DNA of 64,000 nucleotides from Podospora bellae-mahoneyi. Lineage: Eukaryota > Ascomycota > Sordariomycetes > Sordariales > Podosporaceae. Both the position numbers and the translations under genes were made by a program. The notes under the pieces are model-generated. The model searched no databases. It saw nothing but the letters and a program-made list of their open reading frames with translations, and was not told where the DNA came from. How positions within the stretch are numbered: the first letter of the stretch is position 1; the number at the start of each line of letters is the position of its first letter. Location of the stretch: assembly GCF_035222275.1 (NCBI RefSeq), contig NC_085881.1:1798001-1862000 (forward strand). Direction: 5' to 3'. Positions 30,732 through 43,607 of this stretch are shown one piece after another.

Positions 30732-33704
30732 ATGCCTCGCGCCGCCAATTCAGGAAAGCGACAGCAGGGAGCAAGCAACCAACGTGATACCAGGCATGAG
30801 AATGGCCTGGTAGGTCCGGGGAAGCGTGTGGTCAAGCAGAAGAGCCAGAACCAGCTCGATGGCATCTCCAAGCCAACCGTTGACGCTGCCTCCGTGCCGC
30901 CTCTGCCATTGCAAGTCAACAACAACAACACCACCACCACCGCCACCACCACCGCTGCCCCGCCCCATCCCGACGACATGGCTCCCGAACACCGGACAAC
31001 CGAGATGCTCCGCAGGGGCTCACTAGATGCCTACTCTGAATCTTCGTCTGTCGACTCGCTCCCTGCTGCCGTCAGCCTGCCCATCCCCGACGAGGGTCAC
31101 CGTCAGATCAATGTGAACGATGCCAAGAATACAAACGTCCACCGCGACCCCGGCTTGATGGAGCTCGCCATCACGGTCCTTCGCGCATGCCCTCTTCAGG
31201 ACACCATTGCTATCCTCATCATTCTCATGCAGGCTTCACCCGCTGTCTTGGCAACCATCTATACTTTGTTTACGCTTCTTACTTTTGTGCCCCCCGTAAC
31301 CACCAGTTCCGGTCTCAGCATCGCCGAGATTTTCGACGGCAGTCAAGGAACGCCTTCTCTGACGACCCTGGTTGGAATGGATGTGGTCATGTTGGGCATC
31401 TGGCTCTTCTTGTGGGCACCCATGCAGCAGTTCATCTTGGATCTCGCTCAAGTTGTGATCGCCTTGACCTTGGGCGGCGGTGGCACTTCGAGGCAAGGCA
31501 CCACGAGCAATATTCTCTTTTGCGTGGCCATGGTAGGAATGTCTCAGTGGACACGGCACGCCCGGTGGAGTGGTTTGTCGCGACTGAGCTCGGTGTTGGG
31601 TTCCCATCGCTTCCTGATGGCTGATTCAGATTCAAATATGCGTGCATTCGAGAAGAAGGGCCCTGATGGATGGCTTCGAAATATTTTGGGTATTCACATT
31701 CTGACTCAGGGTCTGGTGCGATACATCCGGGAATGGTACCTGCGGAGGGAACGTCGTGATTTGCAGCTCCAGAGCCTAGCAGACCCCGAAGCCGGAAAGT
31801 CCGTTTCTTTTACGGCCGAGGGTTCCTCAGATGCTGCCCTCATGGCTGCCGACAGCGATGCTCACCTACAAATCAGCGCAGGAAATATTTCGACCAAGAA
31901 ACGTAGGAAGCAAAGTGCTCTCGTCCGGATCAGGCAGCCTCTCTGGGCGGCTCTAGCTAGTACCAAGATTGTTATGGTGAAGGAGTATGAGCTTTCCCAC
32001 GCCGCCTCGGAATCAACCAGTTCGAACGCCACCGATATCCACAACCTGGGCAATGCCCCCTTCAACAAGCAGCCTGAGAAGATCTGGATATGCTATGTGG
32101 GTTGTGACGAGGTCTGCTTCAACACCAGTCATTTCCCTGATCCATTGAGCGAAGACGAGGCATCCGAGGACGAGAGCCATCCAGGCATTGATATGAGTAA
32201 ACCGTTCTATGTCAGGGTCAACAAAGCTATTTGGCAACCAACCCGAATGATGCCAATCGAAATCGGCGAGGAGGAAAAGCAACAAGGGACGTGCTGGACA
32301 GGCGATATCTACGGACTTACGCCGCTCTCCAACTACGAGTGCGAATTCGTCAGCACTCGTACTGGTGAGGTCATTTTCTCAACCAGTGTCAGAACCATTC
32401 AGGCCAAGAGCAAGGATCTCGAAGTAGCATCCAAAACCACCGGCAATCAACGATCGCATGCCCGCCACGACTCGCCCGCCACCACTCTTAGGGCATCCAT
32501 TGCTGCAGCTGAAGCGAAATTGGCCGATGAAAAGGCCCGTCTCAAGTCCGTAAAAAAGGACAACAACCGAAAGCTGAATGCCCTGCGAAAAGAGATCGAG
32601 AAGCTGTCCTCAGCTGTACAGTCGGCTGGTGGAGATGACGAGAAACTAAGACAGAAGGTGGCGCAAAACAAGGTCCAGGAGAAGCGAGCTGAAGAGTCCA
32701 TCAATGAGCTTGAGGCGGAGCTCAAGGAGTTGGAGGCATTGCCCGAGGAGCTGCTGAATGAGTATCGGGCCAAGCAAAGTGCCTGGACATCAGAGAAGGC
32801 CCAGTTTGACAAGGCCCGCTCCTCTTTCAAGAGCTGGAAGGCGTCCATTGACAAGGAGTTGAAGTTGTTGGAAGAGGAAAGGGCTAGCTTACAGGCCAAG
32901 CGCAACAAGATCGCGACACGTATCGCCAAGGTCGATGATGAACATGCTCGCATCACGGATGCCAATGCTCGGGGGCTGAACGAGGCAGAGCGTCGCCGGC
33001 AGGAGCGCGCTGCCCTCGAGGCTGATATGGCCCGCACGGAGCAGCATCTCAGGGATCGCATCCAGACGCTTCGTGCTGGTAATATCACCAAGCAGGCGCA
33101 AATCCACGACCTGAATACCCAGTTGGAAGTTTACATGGCAAGCTTTCAAGACGACCTGGCTTACGACACAGGAGCGGTGCCGGGTCATTTCCAACCCTCT
33201 GCACAATGGGGTCCGCCGCCAGCTCCTGTTCCCTACAACGCTCATGCCCATGCGCATGCTCAACCTCAGCCTATGTGGCCGCCGACCTCCATGGCCGGCC
33301 CTGCTCCTTCTCTTCTTCCGCCTCCGCACCTGTCTGCGTATCCCAATCCGATCGGACCGGTAGCCAATCCACCTCACGCCAAGACCAGAGGTCGCTCGTC
33401 GTCCATGTTGAGCGATGTTTCAGGCTTCACTCAGTCGACGGAGGAGCTTGACCGTGAGTTCAACAGCAATGTAGGAGTTATCGGGCACCCCCACGTCCAC
33501 GTTAACCATCATTCCTACGGGACATCAGGATCAACGAGTTTGCGAGGCCCACCTGGCTTCCACATTTCGCGGCAGCGAAGTGACGGCCCCGGTGTTGGAT
33601 CAGGCTCGGCGTCTGGGTCTGGATCCGGCTTCGGCTCCGGTAGCAGTAGCGTGCGGTCGGGGATGAGTGGCGGAAGCGTCAAGGAAGCCCCCAGCCCTGC
33701 GTAA
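30732..33704 (+). CDS. acrB: AcrB-type ubiquitination network signalling protein, 990 aa
   Basis: In Aspergillus nidulans AcrB links to the CreB/CreC deubiquitination network of carbon repression and acriflavine resistance. Single exon. The start reads MPRAANSGKRQQGASNQRD, the form this family has; the frame is open 94 codons further up but with no ATG other than one two codons earlier (30726), so 30732 is chosen. Basic Lys/Arg-rich head; hydrophobic membrane segments near residues 157-190, 212-246 and 258-272 (three in family descriptions); a histidine- and acid-rich middle; a long coiled coil at about 586-793 (Glu/Lys/Ala-rich heptads); then a Pro/His/Gly/Ser-rich tail with repeated Gly-Ser and His-Ala pairs. 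Length matches the family. No enzyme motif. Confidence 0.92.
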   Translation: MPRAANSGKRQQGASNQRDTRHENGLVGPGKRVVKQKSQNQLDGISKPTVDAASVPPLPLQVNNNNTTTTATTTAAPPHPDDMAPEHRTTEMLRRGSLDAYSESSSVDSLPAAVSLPIPDEGHRQINVNDAKNTNVHRDPGLMELAITVLRACPLQDTIAILIILMQASPAVLATIYTLFTLLTFVPPVTTSSGLSIAEIFDGSQGTPSLTTLVGMDVVMLGIWLFLWAPMQQFILDLAQVVIALTLGGGGTSRQGTTSNILFCVAMVGMSQWTRHARWSGLSRLSSVLGSHRFLMADSDSNMRAFEKKGPDGWLRNILGIHILTQGLVRYIREWYLRRERRDLQLQSLADPEAGKSVSFTAEGSSDAALMAADSDAHLQISAGNISTKKRRKQSALVRIRQPLWAALASTKIVMVKEYELSHAASESTSSNATDIHNLGNAPFNKQPEKIWICYVGCDEVCFNTSHFPDPLSEDEASEDESHPGIDMSKPFYVRVNKAIWQPTRMMPIEIGEEEKQQGTCWTGDIYGLTPLSNYECEFVSTRTGEVIFSTSVRTIQAKSKDLEVASKTTGNQRSHARHDSPATTLRASIAAAEAKLADEKARLKSVKKDNNRKLNALRKEIEKLSSAVQSAGGDDEKLRQKVAQNKVQEKRAEESINELEAELKELEALPEELLNEYRAKQSAWTSEKAQFDKARSSFKSWKASIDKELKLLEEERASLQAKRNKIATRIAKVDDEHARITDANARGLNEAERRRQERAALEADMARTEQHLRDRIQTLRAGNITKQAQIHDLNTQLEVYMASFQDDLAYDTGAVPGHFQPSAQWGPPPAPVPYNAHAHAHAQPQPMWPPTSMAGPAPSLLPPPHLSAYPNPIGPVANPPHAKTRGRSSSMLSDVSGFTQSTEELDREFNSNVGVIGHPHVHVNHHSYGTSGSTSLRGPPGFHISRQRSDGPGVGSGSASGSGSGFGSGSSSVRSGMSGGSVKEAPSPA

Positions 33705-36300
33705 CTGCCGGGTTGTGTCGAAGATGAAAGTGGATGTCAGGCCTCTTTTCACTGATGTCCGTCTTTGATGACTCGGTTGGCTTTCTTTGGATATGCGCGT
33801 TTCTTCACAACTGTACTCGGCATTACTCCTGCGTTGGTTGGACACTTCATGGCTGAATATCTGGCGGTTGTGGGTGTGCTTGGCCTGGCTTCTCTTTTTG
33901 TGGGGTGGGCATGTATTCTCATCAGCGAAACATAGCGGTTGTGTATGTGCCTACCTTTGGGGCTCTTGCTTGGCTACCTCCGTAGATAGATTGGATGTTT
34001 TCAGCGTTGGATCAAATGCAAAAAAGTTTGGCTTTGACACCTATGTGTGTGTGTGTGTGTTTTGTCTGATATTTTTCTCGTCCCAAATTTGAGAGCAGGC
34101 GGTGTCATGTAAGAAAATTTGGACCAAGTCCGTTAGGGTTACGCCAGTGAAGTGGCTCGTGGAACATGCGGTTTGGCAACCGGTGGCTTTTGTCATCTCA
34201 AGGTTTTACGAAACGCTTTCGCTTGTGTCATGAGGCTTTACTGTACACAGCTGGTACCTACTGGGACGGCGGAATTGACCTTGGGCGGTGCACTGTCTAA
34301 GTGATGTCTTGGGCTGGCCAACTGTGGATAGGTATTGATGCCATATTGATAATGCTTGTCCATAGACTCCATACTGCCGTGATCTCTCGCCGACGTTGGC
34401 TTCAGTTCCCCCCCCCCCTCCGCCCCCCCGGAAAAACCATCAAATTACCCAAAGGCTTCCAGACTCATGGAAGTTGGATCAGGCTTGTGGTTGGTGCAGT
34501 GTATGTAGATCGATCATATGCATCTTGGCACGCCCAGCCATCCTCGGCATTCCTTCCACAAATGCGGGAAGAAAGCGTATCGTATCCGTACCTGCTGTTC
34601 CAAACTCCTGCTAATCTGTCAAGTTGTGTCAATATATGCAAGATGACACCGAATTGGGTTGGGTATGCGTACACTAGTTCTTGTTGACTGCTGGTATTGG
34701 GTGATTGGTTTGTGGTACGTTGTGCCATATCCGTAGCTTCCGTCAAAGTGGGCAAGGGGGCTGGATGGCTAGGCTGTCAGGGGTTTGTGTTGTTGTTTTA
34801 CCCCGCAAAATAATGCTGGAGGATTCTGCGGGGAAGAAGACGGGACGAAGAAGTCTTTGGAGGAGACAAAAAGGGCGCTAGGCTTGGAACAGGGGTGTGC
34901 CCGAGAAGTTGATCGTGATGGTTGCTTGCTGGCTGCAGGAACGGGTGGTTGAAGATGCAGGTTTTTTTTGGGGAGGGAGATGGGGATGAATGACATGTGG
35001 TATGTGGGAGTGAAGATTAAGATGGTACTTGATTTGGGGTAGGAAGAACAGAGATGTTACGGGGAACAAATGTTGACAGCAGAACTTGACAGCTTCGGTG
35101 TGAGGGTGAGTCGAGTCTCTTGGCATCGTTGCTCGGTTCCAGTCTTGTACATACAAATCGGTCCATCTACATGACCTTCTTGTTTGCTCTGCCCAGCTGA
35201 TGAGAGTATTTCCTACACTACAGTACTGTCGTGTCGGGACATATCAACCACCAATGAAGGTCACGGTCTAACTGCCCATGTTCTTTCACCTGGGTGGGGG
35301 CGTTTAACTTTCTGAGGTCCCATGTAACGGCGTGAACGACCACATCCAATGACACTTCCAGGTTTTCCTTCCTGAATATCAACCGCTCCCGAGATCTCAT
35401 CTCTTACACCTGACCTGCGCAAGCGTCTTATTTGGCAGGCTCAAATTATAGCGAGATCCATGCGGTTCTCAAAGAAAACAATCTAGATGGCATGATAGGA
35501 AATGAAGATTGGCGATGTTAAACCCCAAATCGAGAAGCTATCTCCTAGCCGTGGACTCCTGCATGCTGCTTTGATTCCTAGTGCCTCTTCTCTTTGCCAA
35601 CGAAAGGTGTGTGCAACAAGACCAGGTGGGGGTGTATGCCGAGGCTCTTGTTCCCCCTCAATCATATGCAACGACGTTCCACTTTCCCCGGATTTTTTTC
35701 CAACACAACGTGAACACACAGACTTCCTTTCCCCGGATGGCGGGTTCCATTCCGTGGCGACATGCTCTCCCGCCGTGGAAATTCACGACGTCGGTCAAGA
35801 CCCTAAGCCCGGTTTCTCATGCCTTGGCCTGCCGAAAGAGGTGTTGATGGAAGACTGGCCCACCATCTTCTTCCCATTGATTGAGGGAGGAGGATGGATG
35901 TGTGTGTGAATACGAACCAATGAGGGGGTATACCCAAGACTTCTTGACCCCAAAAGCTGGCGGCTGGATCTGCCATTGTTGAGAGCGAGCATGAAAGTGG
36001 ATGGTGCCTGGTGTAGTGTGCGGGTGAAGGGACCCTGTCAAGCTGGGAGAACCAAGAGGCAAGACCGCCTCCCGTCTCCAAATCACCCTCCCTCAAGCCA
36101 GAGTGAGTGGTATAAATCCAGACTCTTCCTCCGCCTGTCACTTTACCTTAGCCTCTCCCCCCTTCTTCACCGACCATCGTGTTCCACTGTACTTCACTCG
36201 CTCTCAAGTACATACAACAAACACCGTCGACACTCGTTCGTCAAGAAACTACCAAACCCAACACCAACTAATACTTAATATCCACCCCCCAACCTTCAAA
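33705..36300. other. Intergenic, 2.6 kb, no gene seen
   Basis: Contains a short GT microsatellite near 34044 and C-rich tracts near 34410-34430. Right end is the CFEM promoter. No supportable frame. Confidence 0.5.
36111..36117 (+). promoter_or_regulatory. TATA box of the CFEM gene
   Basis: TATAAAT 190 bases before the start codon, followed by a pyrimidine-rich leader. Confidence 0.55.
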
Positions 36301-36916
36301 ATGAAGTACACCGCTGCCCTCCTCGCCCTCGCGGCCGCCGTCTCCGCTCAGGACATCTCCATCTTTCCCGAGTGCTCCCTCGACTGCATAATCAGCGGCA
36401 TCGGCTCCGGCACCTCCTGCGAACTGACCGACTTCGCCTGCGTCTGCGAGAACACCCAGTCCCTCATCACCTCGGCCACCCCTTGCGTTCTCGAAGCCTG
36501 CGGTGCCGATGTTGCTCTCAGTACGCCCCCTTCCCCTATTCCCATCCCTCTCCCCTTACTAACCTTCTCTCCCAGACGAGGTCCTCCCCGCAGTCGACGA
36601 GTTCTGCGCCGGCGTTGGCGGTGGCGACGATGACGCCCCCGCCGAGGACGACGAGCCCAGCGTCACCGCCACCCCCGCCCCTGAGCCCACCGACGCTCCC
36701 GCCGAGGATGATGACGACGAGGACGACGAGGACATCGAGCCAACCCCTACCGGCTCCTTCGTTTCCAACATCACCCCTGCCCCCACCAGCAACACCACCA
36801 TCCCCCCTCCCGTTGAGGAGACCACCACCCCTCCTCCCGTCACTGCTGGCGCCGCCGCTGTTGGATACATTGGCTCTTTGGGCATGCTCGCTCTCGGTGC
36901 CATTGCTGCTCTCTAA
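36301..36916 (+). CDS. CFEM-domain protein, probably GPI-anchored, 186 aa
   Basis: Cell-surface or secreted CFEM protein; members act in haem capture, adhesion, wall biology or host interaction. Exons 36301-36520 and 36576-36916, with a 55-nt intron. Signal peptide is MKYTAALLALAAAVSA. The CFEM domain follows directly, with all eight cysteines: PEC, LDC, TSC, FAC, CVC-type pair, TPC, EAC and the last, EFC, in exon 2. The Asp in the ELTDFAC loop is where haem-binding CFEM proteins have their ligand. A Thr/Pro/Asp/Glu-rich stalk of about 70 residues leads to a hydrophobic C-terminal tail (GYIGSLGMLALGAIAAL), the usual GPI signal. TATA box and C-rich codon use suggest strong expression. Complete and normal in length. 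Confidence 0.95.
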
Positions 36917-37284
36917 ATGACGTTTCTCATAACCTGGAGTGGTTAGCGACCGTACAAGCAGGGGGGGGATACAAAATGTACCAATACCATCTTGTCTCGA
37001 GAGAGAAAGGCTGTACATATCTAGTTGGCTAGATAATGAAGTACAATGGAACATGCAACCGCAGCACATTACCACCTGAGGGTGAAAGAAGTATATATGC
37101 CTCATCTCTCTATATAAACGACTAGAAAATTAAAGATGATCAAAAACCGCCAAACAATAAAAGGTTACTAGTGATATAAACGGGCCTTGTGATAAAATAG
37201 ACGCCATACAAATGCAGTTCATCCCCCGACTGACTGTTTGCCCCATGCTGTGCCTACTCACCTCAAACATATATACCCCTTCCT
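36917..37284. other. Convergent 3' region
   Basis: 370 bases of AT-rich 3' sequence between CFEM and FHIP genes; no gene. Confidence 0.6.
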
Positions 37285-40200
37285 TCAAGTATACCTCACC
37301 TCATCAAACAACCCAGCCCTCACCTGCACCACGCTCGCCATCTCAAACAAAAAGCTCTGCAGCAGCACCACATTCGTCAGCACATGTGATACCGACACCG
37401 TCTTCTCCTCCACGATGGTCCCCGCATCCGTCTCCCCGTCCTCTGACGGTGCCAACAATGCATCCTCCCCGCCTCCTTCACCTTCACCTTCAGCGTCATC
37501 AGATGCATCCTCCCCACCCTCCGCAGAGTCGGCCGAGACAATAGCTGGTTTCCTATCATAGCTCAATGTAATTGGCTCCACTGGCGGCTTGACCTCCGGG
37601 ATTCCAATCCTCCTCGCCAAGATACTCTGATCAATCGCCTGGAAAGCCTTGGCTTGCGAGTTGAGGATATCGCCCCGGTTATCCCACGATATAGGCGCCG
37701 GGGCACTTGCTACGCTGGTGGGCGAGAAGGACCGGTTGGGGTTAGGTGTCCGGAGAAGCGTGGCATCGTTCATCGGTACAACCCGTTCTGAAGCCACCCG
37801 TCTGGTCTCCTTCCTGCCACGGGGACTGCCTGAGCGACTGGGTGTACCGAGCTCAGACAATATGCGCTGGGCAAACACCTCGAGGCCAGAAGGTCGCTCC
37901 CTAGATGGGTTGCGAGCCTCGTCAAACATGCCCTTTTCAATGGACGGTGTGCCCGCAACTGTCGGTGCTTGGGAAGACGGGGTTCTAGCCCGGGACGGGG
38001 TAGGAATAGGAGGAGCGTGATCAGCAATCTGGAAAGCCTCTCGGCGTTGCTGAAGCAGGTCATCAAATCGTGGAACTTGCTCCCGGTATGCCTCAACCTG
38101 GTCGCAAAGAAGCTGGAGAACCTTGAGCAGGCGGGGAAGGCTTGACTGGTTCCACTTGGGACGTCGCCGGCACTCCTTCAGCTGCTGCATTTGGACATAT
38201 TCGGCGTATTCCTGGGACTCGGGATCCAGGGACGGGTCAGGAAGAGGCAGCTCCTCGTCTTCCTCGTCATCCTCGTCGAAATGGTAGCTTTGTGGGCTTC
38301 TCAAGAACCACCCTTCTAGATGCATGTAGCCGCACACAGCAAGGTCGATAACGGCTTCCGTCAGGCATAGATTGGTTTCTACCGGGTTGGTGAAAAACGT
38401 TTCGAGCCGGTCAAGCATTATGTTTAGTAGAGGGTCTTCTGGGCGAAGGGTATGTGATCGGACGCTCCGAGGTGCACTGGGAAGACTGTCTGGCACGGCG
38501 GGTAATTGGTGGTTATTTGTTGAAGTCTTGGGCGTGATCAACGGCGTTGAGCAGGGGTGGTTTTCTACACGTCCCAATGTGTCCCTGAGTAGATTCTCGT
38601 AGAGCTCGTTAAAAGTGTCATCGCCGCCAATGGTACCAGCCAGTGCCATCAGATAGTCAATTTCCTGCGCCTGGGCTCCTGCTGTTCGGTGGTGAGACTC
38701 ATCGAGCACACCTTCTGTGTCGAGGAGTGTGGTGACTGCGTATCGGTGATGTCTCTTAAGAATCGTCGATACAAGTTGGAGAGTCACATGAACAGTTTGA
38801 TGATTCTGAGAACGGAGACAGGCGCGTATAAGGTCAACAAGGTTGAAGAGCAAGGGGTCAGCTGCCTCCTCGCTTTTAGAGGCCATCATGGTAGCCAGGT
38901 CCAGTGATTTACGTTTCCGAGCAGCGCTGACAATGTCGCCAGAATCTGCAGGTGCGGGCGATACAACGTCGGGTAAAGCAAGAAGGTAGTGAAGAATGAG
39001 GTTGATCATGTCGGGATGATCAACAGATTCCAAAATGCGGCGAAGATAAGTCAAGACGGCCACCGACGAGCCACCGTCCACATCGGAAGACTCAAGCAGC
39101 GAAGGGTATCTGCGATATATCAGCAAAGTTCATACGACTGACCATTGGGCTGAAGAGAACTTACAAAAGTTGCTGCAGAAAGATGACTTGGAAGTGCTCC
39201 AACAAGGTCGATTTGACTTCGACAGACTTACAATGATTCAGAACATCCTGCCAGAAGAGCAGATGGGAGAGAAATGTGTCCACATGAGATAAAAACTCGG
39301 ATGAGCAGGAGCTCACAATCTCGTAGTTTGATTTCGGATGTTCGTAGTCAGATAATGCAAGACAAGGGGGCACTTCGTTGCTTGGGTGGTCGATCACGAG
39401 CTTGCGGCTCAGTTGACTATACAGAGCGCCCAATCCCGTGGCCATGAGCGTTGACAAATCGCTCTCGACAATCCACTGTTCGAGCAGAACCGAGCTTGAT
39501 GCCGCTTCGATGATATAAAGCAGGCCGGTCCTGGCAAAGTCACCCACCTTGCCCTCATGATGGATGTAGTCCATCAACAGATAAAAGAGGGGGAAGTCCT
39601 GTTTCTGGGTCTTCCCCGTGAACTTATCATGGTCGTCAACATGTTTGGCATCATGTAGACCGTGGTGGTGGGACTTGAACCAGGCGGGCAGTATCTCGGG
39701 ATTCAGACGGATCTTAGTCGTGATGTTGAAAGCCAGTTCAACGATACGGGCCTCAATCTCGGCACTGAGGCGTATGCTGTTTGCGCCAGTTATGCGCACC
39801 AGCAGGTTCGTCAAGCTGCCGGAGAAGTTGTCGTTTTCCACAAAGGCTTCCTCCTCGCTTTCGATCAGCGTCGCGAAGAAGAGCACTGCCTCCTTGATGA
39901 TCCATTCGTTGTAGGAGCTGGTGGCGATTTTGGCCACCGGGATATAAACTTGCTTTGCAGCAGCAAAGGAAATACATGGATGTGGGAGGGGACGTCTGGA
40001 CTCGTCACTGAGGAGACTTGTCAATTCTTGGAGTCTGATCTCGATTTGTTCGGCGGCTTCATCATCGTGGGCGAGGTTGGAGGAGTGACGCCATGTGTGC
40101 TAATTATAGGACATGATCAGAAACGATGCCCCGATTTATTCATAACAGACCTTGGGGAGTCTCACCAATAGCTGACTGTATTCCTTCTCGAAACGGTGTA

Positions 40201-40346
40201 GGCGACGGGCAGGATCCTTTGCGAAGTCCTTCCGGGAGCTTGCCGACGACAGCGGCGTGTGTGCTAGGAGGCGCGACCACTGTAGATGGGGAGTTAGGGC
40301 GAGACCTGGTTCCGGTCCTGGGGCGGTCACGGCTTACAAAATCCAT
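37285..40346 (-). CDS. FHIP-family (RAI16-like) protein of the FTS-Hook-FHIP complex, 960 aa
   Basis: FHIP links Hook and dynein to early endosomes; FhipA does this in Aspergillus. Four exons: 40346-40338 (only ATG GAT TTT), 40279-40166, 40099-39165, 39109-37285; introns 58, 66 and 55 nt. The spliced start is MDFWSRLLAHTPLSSASSRK, then RRLHRFEKEYSQLLHTWRHS, then the helical RAI16 body: FFATLIESEEEAFV, GDFARTGLLYIIEAAS and SFLFEMASVVQVRA near the end, the last matching the conserved C-terminal block. A disordered Ser/Pro/Arg insertion and an acidic stretch lie between. All phases add up to one 961-codon frame. Length fits the fungal family. Divergent from the lipase gene 1.3 kb away. Confidence 0.93.
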
Positions 40347-41680
40347 GGTCTGTTTGGCTGCATCTCGAGCACAACTCGAAGCAGCGCAGGCGGCGTTATC
40401 TCGTTGAACGACTGATGTCCAGTTGCATGAAGAGGTGCTGTTCCAGATGTCTTGTCGCGAAATTGATTAGATTAGCCGTTTGACCTCGCCTGACGTCCAC
40501 CGGCCGGCAGCTGCAGCGCTGAGTGAGCACAGACGGCTTTTTCAGGGGTGCCATGCCCTGCGTGCCCGCCTGCAGCCCAGCCTATAATTACAATGCCAAG
40601 CATATCGAGATATCCACCAGTTCTCACAATCACAAGCATCACTTTTAGTTTTTGCGCTTCACCGTCTTTCGTCCCGTCGGTGTAGTTCATTGTGAGTCAC
40701 CTCGAAAGGCCCCCGCGATGGAAGCTTGTGTTTGAAGTTAGGGTCTAGCCGCTTCAACCGCTTCAGGTACCGGTGCCTCTACCTATCAAGACACCCCACG
40801 TTGTTGCTCCCCTTGCTGGGCAGGGTCCAACCCCTTTGCAGCTCTCAACTCCAACGAAAAATTCACCGTTGCAACTGACGCAGCAGACAGAATTGCCGAA
40901 TGGCATCATGTTCTTGCTGCAGGGCTTGCTAGATAGCAGCATTGAAGCCTGATGCGCTGTTGGGTACTGCGACAACTGGCCTTGAAGATGGATCTATACT
41001 ATCCCAGTGCGGGGAAGCACAAGTCGAGGCTGGTCTCTCTCGCAACCTCACTGCGGCCGAGTCGGCGATAGTTCGCGGGATCGTGGGTCGGATGATGGTC
41101 TTCTGCGGCCGCTATTCGCGGCGACCTGCAGAGAGACATTGCACATGCAATATCCAGACCGTTTCTCGCTGCATTGGATTTCACCCCACAAATCGAACAC
41201 CCTTTATGACTCCCACACATTCGACCACGGCGGCTATCAGCAAATCACCGACCCCTCATAGAGGACCTTTGCCCTTTTTTTGTGTGGTTAGACACCAGTG
41301 GGACACCTCGGGGTAGGGTTCTGGTGTGGCAGACCCGTCATCGATCATCATGATTGGAGGCTGAGCAGTTACACGGCAAGCGAATAGGAGAACACCACCA
41401 ACCTCTTGACCGGGATATGGCAAAGCACTCCCGCTGCTGTCACTCGGTACCTTTGTTCGCCTCGAGTTAAGCCCGTGACTATCATCTACCGAGACCTGCT
41501 CCCAAGGCCCACCGAGTGCCTGGGGCCGGGTTTCGGTGTTCCTTCTTAAGCTGGGCCAAGTCGGCCTGTGGCAAGTATTTTTTTATTTTTGCTCCTTTTG
41601 GTCTTTGCATTGCGTCAAACTTCAATCTATACTGTATCACACATCTCACCCCTCGTCTCTCATGGGACCTTATCGTCACC
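40347..41680. other. Divergent promoter region
   Basis: 1.3 kb between FHIP and lipase genes, no gene seen. Confidence 0.55.
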
Positions 41681-43607
41681 ATGGGCTTCTTTACGCGCTC
41701 CAAGAAAGCGAAGGACACCCCAAAGCCTCCATCTAAACATCAGTCCAGTCGAGCCTCTGGTCAACGCCAATTACCTCCCCCTCTTCCATCAGCAACACCG
41801 GCCTCACCACACTTGCAACATGGCCGGCCATACCTTCCATCATCTCCTCAATTCCAGCCCGCTGGCTTGCTCCCTCCACCTTCTGGCTGGGAACCTTATC
41901 AGCTACCATACCCATCCCCTCCCATCATTGTGAATCAACATCACTATTATCTTGGCCCGCCACCGCCATTACCACCTCGCGACGACCATTCATCCCGATC
42001 TCAACCAAGTGGTAGTAATCACAAGCTCAACCTCGACTCGGCTGTCGATTTAGCAAAGAACCTCTGCCAAGAGGCTGGGATCACCAAGATGTTTGACAGC
42101 GCTCTTTCACAATCTCCATTATCTAGCTACGGGGCTGAGCTGGTTGATCAGAGCAATGCCCTCTTGAACCAAGTTTCCAACCAGTTTAATGATGTCTTGA
42201 CCATGATTGATCGAGACCATTACTCGAGCCACGAAAAGGAGATTCTCGCTTGGCAGCCACAGCAACCACCTCAATCGCAGGAGCTTGTACGGGTTTCAGA
42301 CTCCTCGCTGAGCGAGAAGAGCATGCACAAACCACCCAAAAGAAGTCACAAAAGGGATCACCCCAAGGGACAGACAACAGCGGCAGCAACAGTTGTCTCG
42401 GGAAGCATTTTCTCCAAGGTGGAACTGTATGCGAACTCGAGGCTGCCTATGAACCTGCAGCCTCTCAAGTTGTATGTCTCCATTTTCGCTTTGGCCGTCA
42501 GATCCGCTTTTAACACCACTGCAGATACATTCCCACCTACCCCTTACTATGCTTGGCAGCACAGTACTCTGAACGTGTCTACGACAAGCCTGAGGGCGCC
42601 GAGAGCGATGCCCACGTCGATGCAGATTGGCGAGCTGGTACAAAAGCCATGGTCATCAAGTCAATGCCGATGGATTACATGAACACAATTGTCTTTTCCA
42701 TTCGTGGTACGGCAACGTTTATGGATTGGACGGTCAATCTTAAGACCGATCCAGCGTCTCCATCTGGCTTTTTGGTACGCATCTGACTCGTCCTTTTGAG
42801 CAGTCTCGTAATTCTAACCTTTATCAGGATGACCCTGACAACCTTTGCCACTCCGGCTTCCTTTCGGTCGCTCGCAAGATGGTGATTCCTGTCGCCCGTC
42901 GCCTCCGGCAGCTGCTTGAGGAGGACCCAAACCGTGCTTCTTACTCGCTCTTGATCACGGGTCACAGCGCAGGAGGAGCTGTCGCTTCCCTCCTCTACAT
43001 GCACATGTTGTCCACTTCCAAGGCGGCAGAGAGCGAGTTGAACATCGTCGCCGGGTTCTTCAAACGCATTCACTGCATCACCTTTGGGACACCGCCGATC
43101 AGCCTTCGACCGCTCACCAAGCCCGAGGACTACGAGCGTCGCCCTCAGCTCAGAAAGAGCTTGTTTCTCAGCTTTATCAACGAAGGTGACCCGGTGGCGA
43201 GAGCAGACACGGCCTATGTCAAGAGTTTATTGGAGCTTTTCGTTGCCCCTGCGCCGCCTGCCATCATCAGCTCTCGAGATGCTGCGAATAAGAAGGTCCG
43301 CACGAAAGAGAAGGCTCTCAGCAAGAGCTCGAAATCCTCTTCTGGTCCGATCTGGAAGGTGCCGCCCAACAGACTGAGCAATGCCGGTCGAATTGTGGTG
43401 TTGAGGTCCGGGGATCCAAAAGCCAGGTCAAAGGGAAAGAAAAAGACAGTAGAGGAGCGCCTGAACGAGGGTGTGGTTGCTCAAATCACGTCTGATGAGC
43501 AACTACAGGGTGTAATCTGGGGTGATCCTGTCGCTCACGTCATGAGACTGTATGCTGGCAGGATCGAGACGCTTGCTGTCGGTGCTGTCACCGGGCGAGG
43601 ATACTGA
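41681..43607 (+). CDS. Class 3 lipase-like alpha/beta hydrolase, 606 aa
   Basis: Lipase_3 family esterase/lipase. Exons 41681-42471, 42525-42774 and 42828-43607; introns 53 and 53 nt. The first 90 residues are Pro/Gln/His-rich and disordered after MGFFTRSKK; positions 110-210 are mostly helical. The catalytic domain covers about 265-480: IVFSIRGTATFMDW supplies the oxyanion RGT, LLITGHSAGGAVAS the Ser nucleophile (about residue 394), and FGTPPISL and NEGDPVARAD the usual following strands with a candidate Asp. A candidate histidine is in WGDPVAHVMRLY close to the C-terminus. No signal peptide, so it is probably intracellular or membrane-associated. Its C-terminal third is Lys/Ser-rich before the last histidine. 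Confidence 0.9.
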
